Assembly (NCBI GenBank): GCA_947501045.1
Contig: CANMUI010000001.1
Location: 248,001 to 312,000, forward strand
DNA: 64,000 nucleotides
Reading direction: 5' to 3'
Source: an uncultured Psychrobacter sp.
GTDB taxonomy: Bacteria > Pseudomonadota > Gammaproteobacteria > Pseudomonadales > Moraxellaceae
The notes under the pieces are model-generated. The model made no database searches and was not told the origin of the DNA. It worked only from the letters and a program-made list of their open reading frames with translations. The position numbers were made by a program, and so were the translations under genes. Shown piece by piece: positions 25,035 to 34,503 of this stretch; the stretch's first letter is position 1, and each line of letters opens with the position of its first letter.

Positions 25035-26425
25035 CCTGTGCGTCCTCTGATCGTAGTAAGATTATCATCAACCAGTAATTGACCATCGACAAACACGTCT
25101 TGTAGTAAGTTATCTGCTAGATGTTCTAATGTCTCTTCTTTGATAGTGTTAAGGTCACCGTTACTATCTTTAACTAGCGCCAAGCGGCCCTTTTTGGAGC
25201 GTTTGGAGCGGCTGGTCACCGGATCTTTAAAGATATCTACCCATTCGCCGTCAATTTGAATAGCGCTGGCTTTCATCGCCCAGCTCATAGTATCGCGGTT
25301 AACTTGCTGCAATAAACCGCCGCCCATCCCAAAGGTGACATTCTCTGCACTAAAGCCAGCTGCCATAACGACGTCTAATATCTTGCCTAAGCTTTGCGGA
25401 TTGATACCATCGCCTTGAATGAGGCGCACGTAATCAGGCAGGACTTTATAGCCCTTGCTATTGGTTGTCGTGCCAAACTTTACAGCCAAACGCTCTAAAG
25501 CCTCACGAACTACCTTGGCAGGATCGCCACTGTCAGGACGTATTACTAATGTGCCGCCCATAGTTTCTACTTTATCTTTGAGCGCGTCGCCCCAGATGTT
25601 ATCAATGGCATTCCATAAGTCATAACTGTCCGATACCACGGCTACGGTATGGCCTGCGCCGCCGAACTGATCCAGCATATTCTCATAAGCCTGAGTCTCG
25701 CGCTCGCGTCCCCAAGCGGTCATGGTACTGTGCTCAGCAGCGGGAATGGAGAATGCTGGCATGTCTTTATTCATCCCATACCAGCGGCTAGCGGCAACCA
25801 AAGCTGTCATGCTATCAGTGCCGGAAAAATTGACCAAGTTAGCAAGGCTGCCTAAAGCTACGGTTTCCATACTAGAGGCACCGCGCGCGCCAAAATCATG
25901 TAATTTAAAAGGTAGGATGTCGCTATTATCAGCGGACTTTTCTAGCGCGGCTTTGATCACGTTTTTGCAATAATAAGATAAACTGGCGACAGTTGAGGGA
26001 TACCAAATAGCGCGCAGTAGAGTAGTCTCAAGGTAGCTTGGCAGCCAATAAAACTCAGGATCGGTATTGACGACTTGGCAAACCACGTTTGATACCGACA
26101 CAATACTGCCTTCAGGCACCGCTTGAATACGTATAGGTAATCGGCCACCGTGCTTTGCGACTAGGCGCTGCCAACCCGCTCGGTTAAAAGGCAGACCATG
26201 CGCGGTGATAACCGCTTCGGCTTCATCAATATGAGCCGTGGTAATCGGTGCATGTAGGTATTCTTTAATAAAAGCTTGTAGACCGAAAAACAGCACATCG
26301 TAGTCGCCACTGCGAGCCTCAACGTAGCTTGACATATACTCGCTACCGGGTGGATACTGTAACCAGTGCGAGGTTTTATAGCTGTCAGAATTTAGGATTA
26401 GATTATTGAAATTGCTAGTATACAT
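25028..26425 (-). CDS. nadV: Nicotinamide phosphoribosyltransferase
   Basis: NadV joins nicotinamide and PRPP to give nicotinamide mononucleotide. The 465-residue protein has family hallmarks: an N-terminal NSDSYKTSHWLQYPPGSEYM, the DFGARGASSMETVALG block, HSTMTAWGRERE, VSDSYDLWNAI and the phosphate-binding IRPDSGDPAKVV, then FGMGGGLLQQVNRDT. These match NAMPT/NadV rather than nicotinate phosphoribosyltransferase PncB. The ATG at 26425 has AGGAG 7 bases upstream; a GTG just before it is not needed. NadM-Nudix lies immediately upstream in the same direction, making a two-step route from nicotinamide to NAD. Confidence 0.95.
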   Translation of the reverse strand: MYTSNFNNLILNSDSYKTSHWLQYPPGSEYMSSYVEARSGDYDVLFFGLQAFIKEYLHAPITTAHIDEAEAVITAHGLPFNRAGWQRLVAKHGGRLPIRIQAVPEGSIVSVSNVVCQVVNTDPEFYWLPSYLETTLLRAIWYPSTVASLSYYCKNVIKAALEKSADNSDILPFKLHDFGARGASSMETVALGSLANLVNFSGTDSMTALVAASRWYGMNKDMPAFSIPAAEHSTMTAWGRERETQAYENMLDQFGGAGHTVAVVSDSYDLWNAIDNIWGDALKDKVETMGGTLVIRPDSGDPAKVVREALERLAVKFGTTTNSKGYKVLPDYVRLIQGDGINPQSLGKILDVVMAAGFSAENVTFGMGGGLLQQVNRDTMSWAMKASAIQIDGEWVDIFKDPVTSRSKRSKKGRLALVKDSNGDLNTIKEETLEHLADNLLQDVFVDGQLLVDDNLTTIRGRTGW

Positions 26426-26595
26426 CACAGAACTCCTCTGCTTTTAGGTACCGCATTATTGCGGCGATTGACCCTTACCGTCTATCGGCTTGGGTTGTGA
26501 AAATTTTTAATTATTATACGCTTACAATAATTAAATTAATAGACTTTTGTTTACAAGTTTGCAGTACAAAAGTTAGATGGTTGATGAGCCAAGAT

Positions 26596-27648
26596 TTACA
26601 ACCCTACCATTTTAGTAATAATCGCATAGTGATCTTCAAACATCATCTGGGCATCTAATTCAGCAAGCGGCAGCCAAAATGCGGTAGCTGCATCATCACC
26701 ACCTTTGACTTTGGGTAAGCCTTTGGCGTCGTTTTTGAGCTGTAGATAAAATGCTTGAGTAATCGTGCGTCCGCGCGCTGAGCGATACGGATCATCAAAG
26801 GTATGCTGACTATGAAACGAGCCACGTAGCACCGGTTCAGGAACCTTTAAGCGGGTCTCTTCGCGTAGCTCACGGATACAGGCATCAAACAAGGTTTCTT
26901 TAGGATTTAAAAACCCCCCTGGCAGTGCCCAAAGCCCTTTGCCTGGCATACTACGACGCTCAACGAGTAAGATATGTCCTGACTGCACCACTAGCGCATC
27001 AGCGGTCATAAAGGTCGGCGGATAAGGAGCAGATTCCCACTGTTTTTTATATTTATCGATAAAGCCGGCCTCAAGGTGCAGCTTTTTATACTCATCAGTC
27101 TCTTTAAACTCATTTAGCACTTTACGCGTAGATTCAGGCGTACGCTCAGGTGTTGGCGTTGCACCCATCAAATAACTGTCGCGAATAGGGGTAGCTGATA
27201 GATTATGATAGTTGGGTACTGAGACTGATGCCCAGTTTGGGAATAACGATAAATAATAAGAAGAGCTATCTTTTGAATGCCCAATCAAGCCGATATCCGC
27301 ATTTAAGTCATTAGTCACCGAGCGTACGCCCGCTTGCACATATTTTAGCCAGCGCGTATCGTTGTATAACGCATCGTCAAGGCCAACGCAGTGAATACGC
27401 GCGGCGTCTTCTTTTGAGTAAGCGTTTTTAATCATCGCGGTACGCTCGCTTACCGAAAAAGGATTTCGCAGGCTTCGCGGCAGATTAGCAGAACCGATAA
27501 GCATAATCACATTATCTGCGCGCTTAAGCGCCTCATCAACGACCGCTTTATGCCCAAAATGGAAAGGCTGAAAGCGGCCAATAAAGACTAAATATTGATA
27601 GTGCTTATCATTTTTATCATTAGAATTTTGTTTTGATAACTCGCTCAT
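26596..27648 (-). CDS. nadM: Bifunctional NMN adenylyltransferase / Nudix hydrolase
   Basis: The N-terminal domain is a nucleotidyltransferase with GRFQPFHFGH (about 24-33) and the C-terminal GLIGHSKDSSSYYL block of the NadM type, and should adenylate NMN to NAD. The C-terminal domain is a Nudix hydrolase with the box GGFLNPKETLFDACIRELREET (about 244-265), including the metal-binding REEx pattern. This NadM-Nudix fusion is known from cyanobacteria, Francisella and several proteobacteria. The ATG at 27648 (350 residues) has AAGGAG 9 bases upstream; a TTG start 3 codons earlier is less likely. Spacing to nadV is 170 bases. Confidence 0.93.
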   Translation of the reverse strand: MSELSKQNSNDKNDKHYQYLVFIGRFQPFHFGHKAVVDEALKRADNVIMLIGSANLPRSLRNPFSVSERTAMIKNAYSKEDAARIHCVGLDDALYNDTRWLKYVQAGVRSVTNDLNADIGLIGHSKDSSSYYLSLFPNWASVSVPNYHNLSATPIRDSYLMGATPTPERTPESTRKVLNEFKETDEYKKLHLEAGFIDKYKKQWESAPYPPTFMTADALVVQSGHILLVERRSMPGKGLWALPGGFLNPKETLFDACIRELREETRLKVPEPVLRGSFHSQHTFDDPYRSARGRTITQAFYLQLKNDAKGLPKVKGGDDAATAFWLPLAELDAQMMFEDHYAIITKMVGL

Positions 27649-27823
27649 AACTGTCAACTCCTTACCACGTACTCATTTACTATTTATTCAAAAATTGTTA
27701 ATGGCGCTAATACTGACACAAGCGCTTGACAGCTGACAAGTAGAAAGATGTTTTAGGTCATATCATAATTGAGTATTAGCTTATTTTAGGCAAATTAAAA
27801 TAATAGACAACAAATATAGGCAA

Positions 27824-27852
27824 TAAAAAACCCCTCCAATTTAATTAGAGGG
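27824..27852 (-). terminator. Terminator after the GST gene
   Basis: On the minus strand CCCTC and GAGGG pair around an AT-rich interior that can extend the stem. The run GTTTTTT follows. It lies 63 bases after the GST stop. Confidence 0.8.
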
Positions 27853-27914
27853 ATTTAAGTGTAGTTACTTACATAACTATTCGGTTTATAATTACACTTT
27901 GTAATCATAATAAC

Positions 27915-28544
27915 TTATAACGATCCAATTTTCTCTAAACCTTGCTGTTCAAGAACAGCAGTTAAGCCTTTATCCTCTTCAATACGCTTAACAAAGTCGT
28001 TTAAATTATTGTATTTAGACAAGTCAATCTCAAACTTCTTTGCCCACGTTAGGGTAACGTAAAGATAGATATCAGCGGTAGTCTTAGTGCCGGTTAGATA
28101 ATCATGCTTACTCAGTTGCTCATTGGGCAATCTAAGCAGGTGCGCAATTTTTTCTTTTGCTTTCGCTTTTAATTGTTCCTGCGCTGCTTCGTCTTCTATA
28201 AAGCCATCAGGGCCAAAGAGAGGCGCAAAGGCTTTATGAAGATCAGCATTTACGAATGCTAGCCAATGCATAAATTCGCCTTTTTCGGCCGGTGTTTCAT
28301 TACCCCCAAAGATGTTTGTTTCAGGGTAGTTAGCATCAATATAGACTTGGGTAGCGATATTTTGCGTAATAATGGTATCGCCATCGACTATCGAAGGTAC
28401 GGCGCCTTGTGGGTTTATTTTTAGATATTCTTCTGATTTGACAGAATCATGGTCTAAAAGCTCAAGCTCATAGTCTGCGCCTGTCCACTCAAGGGCGGTG
28501 TGCGGAACAACTGCGCAAGTACCTGGAATCACATATAACTTCAT
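27915..28544 (-). CDS. Glutathione S-transferase family protein
   Basis: The 209-residue protein begins MKLYVIPGTCAVVPHTALEW, the thioredoxin-like fold start of beta/Gst-type enzymes, with Cys10 in the place of the catalytic cysteine seen in beta-class GSTs. NPQGAVPSI contains the cis-proline and ITQNIATQVYI the glutathione-binding Gln/Asn block. The C-terminal helical domain follows. Reaction and substrate are unknown. AAAGGAG sits just before the ATG, and a terminator follows. Confidence 0.87.
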   Translation of the reverse strand: MKLYVIPGTCAVVPHTALEWTGADYELELLDHDSVKSEEYLKINPQGAVPSIVDGDTIITQNIATQVYIDANYPETNIFGGNETPAEKGEFMHWLAFVNADLHKAFAPLFGPDGFIEDEAAQEQLKAKAKEKIAHLLRLPNEQLSKHDYLTGTKTTADIYLYVTLTWAKKFEIDLSKYNNLNDFVKRIEEDKGLTAVLEQQGLEKIGSL

Positions 28545-28663
28545 AGCCTACTCCTTTATCATTATTTATTTATCTATCATTTTTTATTAACGTTATAAAG
28601 TTTAACTAATCATAAGAGTTTATTGGGTTATCTTATGTGAAGTTAATTTGAATAGATGTAATC

Positions 28664-29623
28664 TCATTTTGTATGCTTATTAATCCAAGCGGCAACCGTT
28701 GGCCAAATCTCTTTGGCAGCATCACGGCTCATCAAAATCCTACTGTGCGTATAATCGCTTAAGTTGCCGTTAGCTTTCGAGAACTCATAAAATACATTGC
28801 TTGGATGACTAAAGTTATCGAAGAATAGTTTGCAGCCCTGAGTGGGCGAGATAAAGGTATCGCCTTTAGCACTGATAGCGTAGATAGGGATAGTAATTTT
28901 TGGCATAGCTTGACGATAATCGAAGCGCTCATCGCTATTAGTTTGATCAAAATGGCTGCAGTGTTTACTGTTATTTTTTTTAGTAAAACTGCTGTTAAAG
29001 TTTTTGTTTAAGTTCCAGTCGTACCACTGTGCCATCATGTAGTAGCTCTCGTTAACCGGACCTAGTTTGAGCAGCTTAGCAGGAATATAACCTAACATAC
29101 GGTTAAAAATGTTTGCTGCAGAAATTTTGGCATAGCTTTTGACATCTGATATTGCGCCATACGCTTGGCAGGCAAATAAACTCATGCTATTTACTTTATC
29201 GATATATTGCTCATTTTGTATTAAAAACATCGTCAAACAAACACCGCCGCCGCTATGAGTCACACAGTGTAAGTTGTCTAGCTTTAAATCATCGAATAAA
29301 TATCGAAAAACCGCTGCAAAGTCGTAAGTAGCAACGGTTTCAAAATTGAATTTCTTTGTTGATTTCGGACTAGCGCCATGACCGCGCCATTCCATAATAT
29401 AGCAGTCGTGTCCCAGCTGAGCCAAATAACTGGCTATTCTTAAACAAGCTCTTTTGTCTGAGAAGGTACCGTGGGTCAAAAAGATATTTTGGCTCTTTGC
29501 AACCTGCTGAGTAGGAGAGCTTGCCTTTGTGTTGAGTCTTATATCTGTAGAATTACTCACTTTCCAAACGGCAACTTGCGCGCCATCTTTGGTGGTTAAC
29601 TTTTTTAAGGTTTCTGTTAGCAT
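28664..29623 (-). CDS. Alpha/beta hydrolase
   Basis: FLTHGTFSDKRACLRIASYLAQ, MEWRGHGASP and the nucleophile elbow HCVTHSGGGVCLTMFL identify an alpha/beta hydrolase. A catalytic His is expected near DYTHSRILM at the C terminus and the acid in SAKGDTFISPTQG. There is no signal peptide. The start is uncertain: ATG 29623 (MLTETLKKLTTKDGAQVAV) begins where the sequence looks protein-like, while ATG 29692 would add 23 unusual residues. Neither has a strong ribosome binding site. The group resembles hydrolases annotated as polyhydroxyalkanoate- or lipid-related, but no substrate can be named. Confidence 0.78.
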   Translation of the reverse strand: MLTETLKKLTTKDGAQVAVWKVSNSTDIRLNTKASSPTQQVAKSQNIFLTHGTFSDKRACLRIASYLAQLGHDCYIMEWRGHGASPKSTKKFNFETVATYDFAAVFRYLFDDLKLDNLHCVTHSGGGVCLTMFLIQNEQYIDKVNSMSLFACQAYGAISDVKSYAKISAANIFNRMLGYIPAKLLKLGPVNESYYMMAQWYDWNLNKNFNSSFTKKNNSKHCSHFDQTNSDERFDYRQAMPKITIPIYAISAKGDTFISPTQGCKLFFDNFSHPSNVFYEFSKANGNLSDYTHSRILMSRDAAKEIWPTVAAWINKHTK

Positions 29624-30061
29624 GCAACAATGCTCATTTGTTGTATTGATTGCTGAAGTGTACTTATTGGCATGAGGGTTGGCAAATATCATCGAAAGAT
29701 GACCCAGTCAGAAGTACTGTTTTACAAGGTAGCGTCTTACTATTTTGTATAGCCTCTATAGTTTTAATCCTGCGTGTAAAAATCCTTGATAATCCATTAA
29801 GTCGTCTTAATATAGATAGGGTACTGAGTAAGCGTATTACTCTATATTTATAGCAGCTGTTGCTAAAACACAGTAGCGCAGTCGGAATTACCTCTTAAGT
29901 GCGCTATAATGAACCCTATAAATTTATAGACATGTATTGTTGATCGTAGTCAGAGCAAAAGTATTCAAAACGGCAACAGTTAATAATTGCAAACCTCTCA
30001 AATTCACGACACCGTAGCGGCAAACAGACTGGTACTGATGTCACAACGAATAGGAAGCCTT
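29624..30061. other. Divergent spacer between an alpha/beta hydrolase and nfuA
   Basis: No gene or tRNA was found in this stretch. TATAAT at 29905-29910 is a good -10 for nfuA, but its -35 is not clear. The leftmost 69 bases may be coding if the upstream hydrolase starts at 29692, and the right end contains an alternative nfuA start (TTG 29987) that I do not favour. Confidence 0.5.
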
Positions 30062-30736
30062 ATGAGTGAACACAATCCAACAAACACTGTAGCTGATGGC
30101 TATGAATCAGCTTTAGATACTGATCAGTCTGAGATCAAAAGTAATATTACTATTACTGAATCTGCTCAAGGTTATTTAGCTGATCTATTGTCTAAACAAG
30201 ATACCGATGGCATCGGTGTTCGTATCTTTGTTGAACATCCAGGTACACCGCGTGCTGAGTGCTGTATGGCATATAATCAGCCTGGCGAAGAAGATAGTGC
30301 TGATTTACAGTTAAGTTATGACGAGTTTTCAGCTTTCATCGAAGCGTCATCGGTACCATATCTAGAAGATGCGGTAATTGACTACAATAAAGATCGTTTC
30401 GGTGGTCAATTAACCTTCCGCGCTCCCAATTCTAAAGTGCCTAAAGTTGGCGCTGATGCCAGTGTTGAGGAACGTATCAACTATGTACTGCAATCAGAGA
30501 TTAACCCAGGTCTAGCAGCTCATGGTGGTATGGTCGATTTGATAGAGCTTATTGAAGAAGAAGGCATTGGGCTGACGGCGGTGCTTAAGTTTGGCGGTGG
30601 TTGCCAAGGCTGCTCAGCGGTCGATATGACTTTGCGTCACGGGGTAGAGGTGCAGCTAAAGCAGCAAATACCGGAGCTGACGCAAGTGATTGACGAGACT
30701 GATCACACGCGTACAGAAAACGCTTATTATAAGTAA
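30062..30736 (+). CDS. nfuA: Fe-S biogenesis protein NfuA
   Basis: NfuA carries and delivers iron-sulfur clusters, and can repair damaged ones. The N-terminal region is a degenerate A-type scaffold (ITESAQGYLADLLSK, IFVEHPGTPRAECCM), and the C-terminal Nfu domain has NPGLAAHGGMVDLIEL and the cluster-binding CxxC in GGGCQGCSAVDMTLRHG. The ATG at 30062 (MSEHNPTN) is chosen because AGGAAG lies at 30052-30057; it gives 224 residues, about 30 more than E. coli NfuA, mostly in the acidic N terminus. A strong terminator follows. Confidence 0.93.
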   Translation: MSEHNPTNTVADGYESALDTDQSEIKSNITITESAQGYLADLLSKQDTDGIGVRIFVEHPGTPRAECCMAYNQPGEEDSADLQLSYDEFSAFIEASSVPYLEDAVIDYNKDRFGGQLTFRAPNSKVPKVGADASVEERINYVLQSEINPGLAAHGGMVDLIELIEEEGIGLTAVLKFGGGCQGCSAVDMTLRHGVEVQLKQQIPELTQVIDETDHTRTENAYYK

Positions 30737-30785
30737 AGGTCGTTAGGAGCTTGGAAAAGCTTACTTCTGTTGTTTTATTCGTACC

Positions 30786-30818
30786 AAAGCTGAGTTATGA
30801 TTAACTCAGCTTTTTTTA
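30786..30818 (+). terminator. Terminator after nfuA
   Basis: AAAGCTGAGTTA (30786-30797) pairs with TAACTCAGCTTT (30802-30813) around TGAT, followed by a T-run. Confidence 0.92.
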
Positions 30819-30851
30819 TAGCTGTATTTACCCTCTATCAAGGAGCAGATT

Positions 30852-32186
30852 ATGAGTGACCAGCAAACAGACGATAACAATTTAGACTCTCAGCGTTTAG
30901 AAACTTTAGCGATTCACGCCGGCTACAGTGTCGAGCCGACCACTAAAGCGGTTGCCGTGCCCATTTATCATACTAGCTCTTATGCGTTTGATGATACCCA
31001 GCACGGGGCGGATTTATTTGATTTAAAAGTTCAAGGCAACATTTATACTCGTATTATGAACCCCACTAATGCGGTGTTGGAGGAGCGCGTTGCCGCACTC
31101 GAGGGCGGTGTTGGCGGGCTGGCCGTAGCCTCCGGTATGGCAGCGATTACTTATACTGTGCAGACCATTTGTGAGATGGGTGACAACATTGTCGCGGTAT
31201 CGACATTGTACGGTGGTACGTATAATTTATTTGCCCATACTTTGCCGCGTCAAGGAATTGAGGTGCGCTTTTTTGATCATAAAAACCCTGAGGCTATTCA
31301 TGATTTGATTGATGATAAAACTAAGATGGTTTTTGCTGAGAGCATCGGTAATCCATTAGGCAATATCGTTGATATTCAGGCACTAAGCGATATTGCGCAC
31401 GAATATGGCGTACCGGTAGTGATTGATAATACAGTCGCCACACCAGCACTGTGTCGGCCGTTTGAATTTGGCGCTGATATCGTGGTGCATTCATTGACCA
31501 AATATATGAGCGGGACCGGTACTTCAATTGGCGGCGCAATCGTCGATAGCGGTAGATTTCCTTGGGGCGATTATCCTGAGCGCTTCTCTCTACTCAATAC
31601 GCCAGATGCCAGCTACCATGGGGTGAATTTTGTCCAAGATGTGGGGGAAGCCGCTTTTATTGCCCGTGCTCGCGTAGCCCCTCTGCGCAATACTGGCGCG
31701 GCATTAAGTCCGCTTAATGCTTTTAGTATTTTGCAAGGCATGCAGACTTTGAGTCTGCGTATGGAGCGCCATGTCGAGAACGCGCAAGCCGTTGCTGAAT
31801 ACTTGCGTGACCATGACAAAGTAGCTTGGGTAAAGTACGCCGGTTTGTCTGATCATCCTGAGCATGATTTGGCACAAAAATATATGCAAGGCACGCCTTC
31901 AGCGATTTTGACCTTTGGCGTTAAAAGTAGTAGAGAGGACGAAGAAGGAGGCGGGCGTGCAGCAGGAGCGCGCTTCATCGACGCCCTGCAACTGATCACA
32001 CGCCTAGTAAATATCGGTGATGCCAAGTCCTTAGCCTGTCATCCTGCGACCACGACTCACCGTCAGCTCAATGGGCAAGAGCTTGAACAAGCGGGCGTCA
32101 GTGAGGATATGGTACGGCTGTCAATTGGTATTGAACATATTGATGATATTAAAGCTGATTTAGAACAAGCATTGGCGCAGGCTTAG
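30852..32186 (+). CDS. metY: O-acetylhomoserine sulfhydrylase / aminocarboxypropyltransferase
   Basis: MetY makes homocysteine from O-acetylhomoserine and sulfide, using PLP. The 444-residue protein is of the long Cys/Met-metabolism type: ETLAIHAGYSVEPTTKAVAVPIYHTSSY near the N terminus is the MetY signature, RIMNPTNAVLEERVAALEGG follows, and the PLP lysine is Lys217 in VHSLTKYMSGTG. The C-terminal SLACHPATTTHRQL binds the carboxylate of the substrate. AAGGAG sits 7-12 bases before the ATG. It is a single-gene unit with terminators on both sides. Confidence 0.94.
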   Translation: MSDQQTDDNNLDSQRLETLAIHAGYSVEPTTKAVAVPIYHTSSYAFDDTQHGADLFDLKVQGNIYTRIMNPTNAVLEERVAALEGGVGGLAVASGMAAITYTVQTICEMGDNIVAVSTLYGGTYNLFAHTLPRQGIEVRFFDHKNPEAIHDLIDDKTKMVFAESIGNPLGNIVDIQALSDIAHEYGVPVVIDNTVATPALCRPFEFGADIVVHSLTKYMSGTGTSIGGAIVDSGRFPWGDYPERFSLLNTPDASYHGVNFVQDVGEAAFIARARVAPLRNTGAALSPLNAFSILQGMQTLSLRMERHVENAQAVAEYLRDHDKVAWVKYAGLSDHPEHDLAQKYMQGTPSAILTFGVKSSREDEEGGGRAAGARFIDALQLITRLVNIGDAKSLACHPATTTHRQLNGQELEQAGVSEDMVRLSIGIEHIDDIKADLEQALAQA

Positions 32187-32223
32187 GTTGAGAGTCTATA
32201 TCTATTTTTTTGTCCAATAAACC

Positions 32224-32256
32224 AAAAGCCCGTATGATCAGTACGGGCTTTTTTGT
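32224..32256. terminator. Terminator between metY and the PfkB kinase
   Basis: AAAAGCCCGTA (32224-32234) pairs with TACGGGCTTTT (32242-32252), with T-runs in both directions, serving convergent genes. Confidence 0.9.
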
Positions 32257-32279
32257 GCTGGTAGGCTGCAACTAAATTA

Positions 32280-33299
32280 CTAAACGGTCAATACACGGTG
32301 TGCAATATCTTTATAATCTTGTGAGCTTAGGCGCGGACCGAACTGCTGGATCACTTGCGCTGAGACCTCACCAGCTAGGCGACCACATTCAGGCAAACTA
32401 TATTGCTGAGATAAAGCGTATAAAAAAGTCCCAGCGTAGTTGTCACCAGCACCATTGGTATCAGTAACATGAGCTACAGTCGGCGTCGTCACCTCATAAA
32501 AACCAACTTCTTTAGTCTGTTCTGATTTATAAGCGATGATTGTAGGGTTCGCACTATCTGTCACCACAGCAATCTGACAGTAGTCAAGCAAGGCCCGAGC
32601 AGCAGCCTTGATTTGTTTTTTCTCAGTGAACAGGCGCGCCTCCTCACTATTGCAAAATATCACCTCGACTTTATTACCCAGCATATTGAGCAGACCCTCT
32701 TTGGCAAATTTTACTACCGCAGGGTCAGCAAAGCTGACGGCGATTTTAGCGCCATGAATGCCAGCCTGTTGGCGCAGTTGAGTCATGGCTGGTTGAATGC
32801 TCTCCGACATAGCCAAATAGCCTTCTATATATAACCAATCAGCTTGGGTCAACGCATCAAAATCAACATTATCGCTAGTAATGTCGCTCGATGTGCCAAG
32901 ATAGGTTTGCATAGTACGCTCACCGTCTTCGGTCACAGCAACTACACAGGAACCTGTGACTCCGCCTGCGTGTATAGACTGCTTTGAGGTCGCAACGCCG
33001 GCCTCGTTCAAATCTTTTAAATAAAATAAGCCTTGTTCATCGTCACCGACGCGGCAGGCATAAAAAGGTTTACCGCCGAGGCTTGCAAAGGCAAACATGG
33101 TATTAGCTGCTGAACCGCCGCCTGCTTTTTTTGATAGTTTGATGTTGGCCAGCTTTAAAAATGCTAAAACCTGCTGCTGCTCTTCTAAACTAACCAGCGT
33201 CATATTACCTTTGGTAAGCTCAGTCTCTTCTAACGCTGCATCGGTCAATACAAATTCGTAATCGACCAAAGCATTACCTACTGCCATCACATCATACAT
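32280..33299 (-). CDS. PfkB-family carbohydrate/nucleoside kinase, probably adenosine kinase
   Basis: The 339-residue protein begins MYDVMAVGNALVDYEF, has GGGSAANTMFAFASLGG (the sugar-binding signature) and ends with the PfkB box VTDTNGAGDNYAGTFLYAL, where the last Asp is the catalytic base. The TMQTYLGTSSDIT and GYLAMSE blocks match proteins commonly annotated as adenosine kinase; it could instead act on another nucleoside or sugar. GGAG lies before the ATG. rsmI lies 52 bases upstream in the same direction. Confidence 0.88.
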   Translation of the reverse strand: MYDVMAVGNALVDYEFVLTDAALEETELTKGNMTLVSLEEQQQVLAFLKLANIKLSKKAGGGSAANTMFAFASLGGKPFYACRVGDDEQGLFYLKDLNEAGVATSKQSIHAGGVTGSCVVAVTEDGERTMQTYLGTSSDITSDNVDFDALTQADWLYIEGYLAMSESIQPAMTQLRQQAGIHGAKIAVSFADPAVVKFAKEGLLNMLGNKVEVIFCNSEEARLFTEKKQIKAAARALLDYCQIAVVTDSANPTIIAYKSEQTKEVGFYEVTTPTVAHVTDTNGAGDNYAGTFLYALSQQYSLPECGRLAGEVSAQVIQQFGPRLSSQDYKDIAHRVLTV

Positions 33300-33351
33300 C
33301 GCTTATCTCTCCAATTGCTGTATTTACCAAGTTGTTGTCTTTAAATAAAAA

Positions 33352-34296
33352 TCAAGTTTGCAGCTCAAGCAGACGCTGATATAACGCATTTTTTTTGACG
33401 CCCGTAATATCAGCTGCCAATGCTGCCGCCTTTTTAACTGACAGATCCTCGAGTAAGCGCTGCAAAAGTTTATCGTGGATACTGACGTCATCGTCGTCGT
33501 GCGCTGTATTAGCACCTGCAACGACGATAACTATTTCACCGCGTTGCTGATTGCTATCGGCTTTAACGAACTCACTAAGCGCTCCAAGAGAGGTGTTATA
33601 CACCGTTTCAAAGGTTTTGGTCAGTTCGCGACAAAAAGCCACCTGCCGCTCGGTGCCAAATACTTTAGCCATATCTTCAAGGCTGGCGACAATACGATGC
33701 GGTGCTTCATAAAAAATAAGCGTTTCAGTACGTGATTTCAAGGTTTCGAGTTGTTTTTGGCGACCATGCGTCTTTGCTGGTAAAAACCCTATAAAGCTAA
33801 AGCGATCGGAGGGCAGACCTGCAACTGACAGGGCAGCAATAGCGGCTGAAGCTCCAACAATAGGCGAGACTGTTACCCCAGCGGCATGCGCGGCCTGTAC
33901 CAACTGAAAACCTGGATCACTAACCAAAGGCGTGCCGGCATCGCTAATCAGAGCAACCGAATGTCCTTGTTGAATCATCTCGATAATCTTAGGGGTTTGA
34001 ATGGCGCTATTGTGCTCATGATAGGCCCAAAGTTTATTATAGCCACGAGGTTTGTCAGCGTTTTCTTCAATCTTGTCTGCGTCATCATTACTAGTATTGT
34101 TACTAGCATTTTTGTTATCAGTTTTGGTATCGATGCCAAAGTGCGCCAGCAGTTTGCCTGAGGTGCGCGTATCTTCACAAGCGATGATAGCCACTTGCTT
34201 TAGCGTCTCAAGTGCCCGCGGCGTCATATCGTTTAAATTACCAATCGGTGTAGCAACGATATACAAACAAGCGGGCATCGTAGTAGGGCTGGACAT
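33352..34296 (-). CDS. rsmI: 16S rRNA 2'-O-ribose C1402 methyltransferase
   Basis: RsmI methylates the ribose of C1402 in the ribosomal decoding centre. The signature YIVATPIGNLNDMTPRAL, ACEDTRTSGKLLAHFGI, SDAGTPLVSDPG, GASAAIAALSVAGLPSDRFSFIGFLP and YEAPHRI blocks are all present. An insertion of about 30 polar, Asn/Asp-rich residues lies between FGIDTKT and NKLWAYHEHN; E. coli RsmI has only a short loop there. It is divergent from yraN, as in the enterobacterial yraL-yraN-yraP region. Confidence 0.95.
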   Translation of the reverse strand: MSSPTTMPACLYIVATPIGNLNDMTPRALETLKQVAIIACEDTRTSGKLLAHFGIDTKTDNKNASNNTSNDDADKIEENADKPRGYNKLWAYHEHNSAIQTPKIIEMIQQGHSVALISDAGTPLVSDPGFQLVQAAHAAGVTVSPIVGASAAIAALSVAGLPSDRFSFIGFLPAKTHGRQKQLETLKSRTETLIFYEAPHRIVASLEDMAKVFGTERQVAFCRELTKTFETVYNTSLGALSEFVKADSNQQRGEIVIVVAGANTAHDDDDVSIHDKLLQRLLEDLSVKKAAALAADITGVKKNALYQRLLELQT

Positions 34297-34503
34297 GAAA
34301 ACCTCTTAGGCGTGGCTATTGATATAGAGTTTAGAATTTATTATTTATAAGAGTACTTAAAAAAATAACAGGAAAACATAGGATTTGTATGCTTTGATGG
34401 GGTTAGTTTAGCATGTTGTGCTATGATAATTCACAATTGACCATTCTGTCATGATTTACCGTATCGTACAGACAACTTTATATTAGTACAAAAGGCTAAC
34501 GTT

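Noticed and set aside
29650..29853. A 67-codon plus-strand frame beside the alpha/beta hydrolase
   Set aside because: No ribosome binding site and no recognisable pattern; it overlaps the possible 5' end of the divergent gene.
34052..34309. Plus-strand frames of 85-91 codons across rsmI
   Set aside because: They are antisense shadows of the conserved rsmI coding sequence and its polar insertion.
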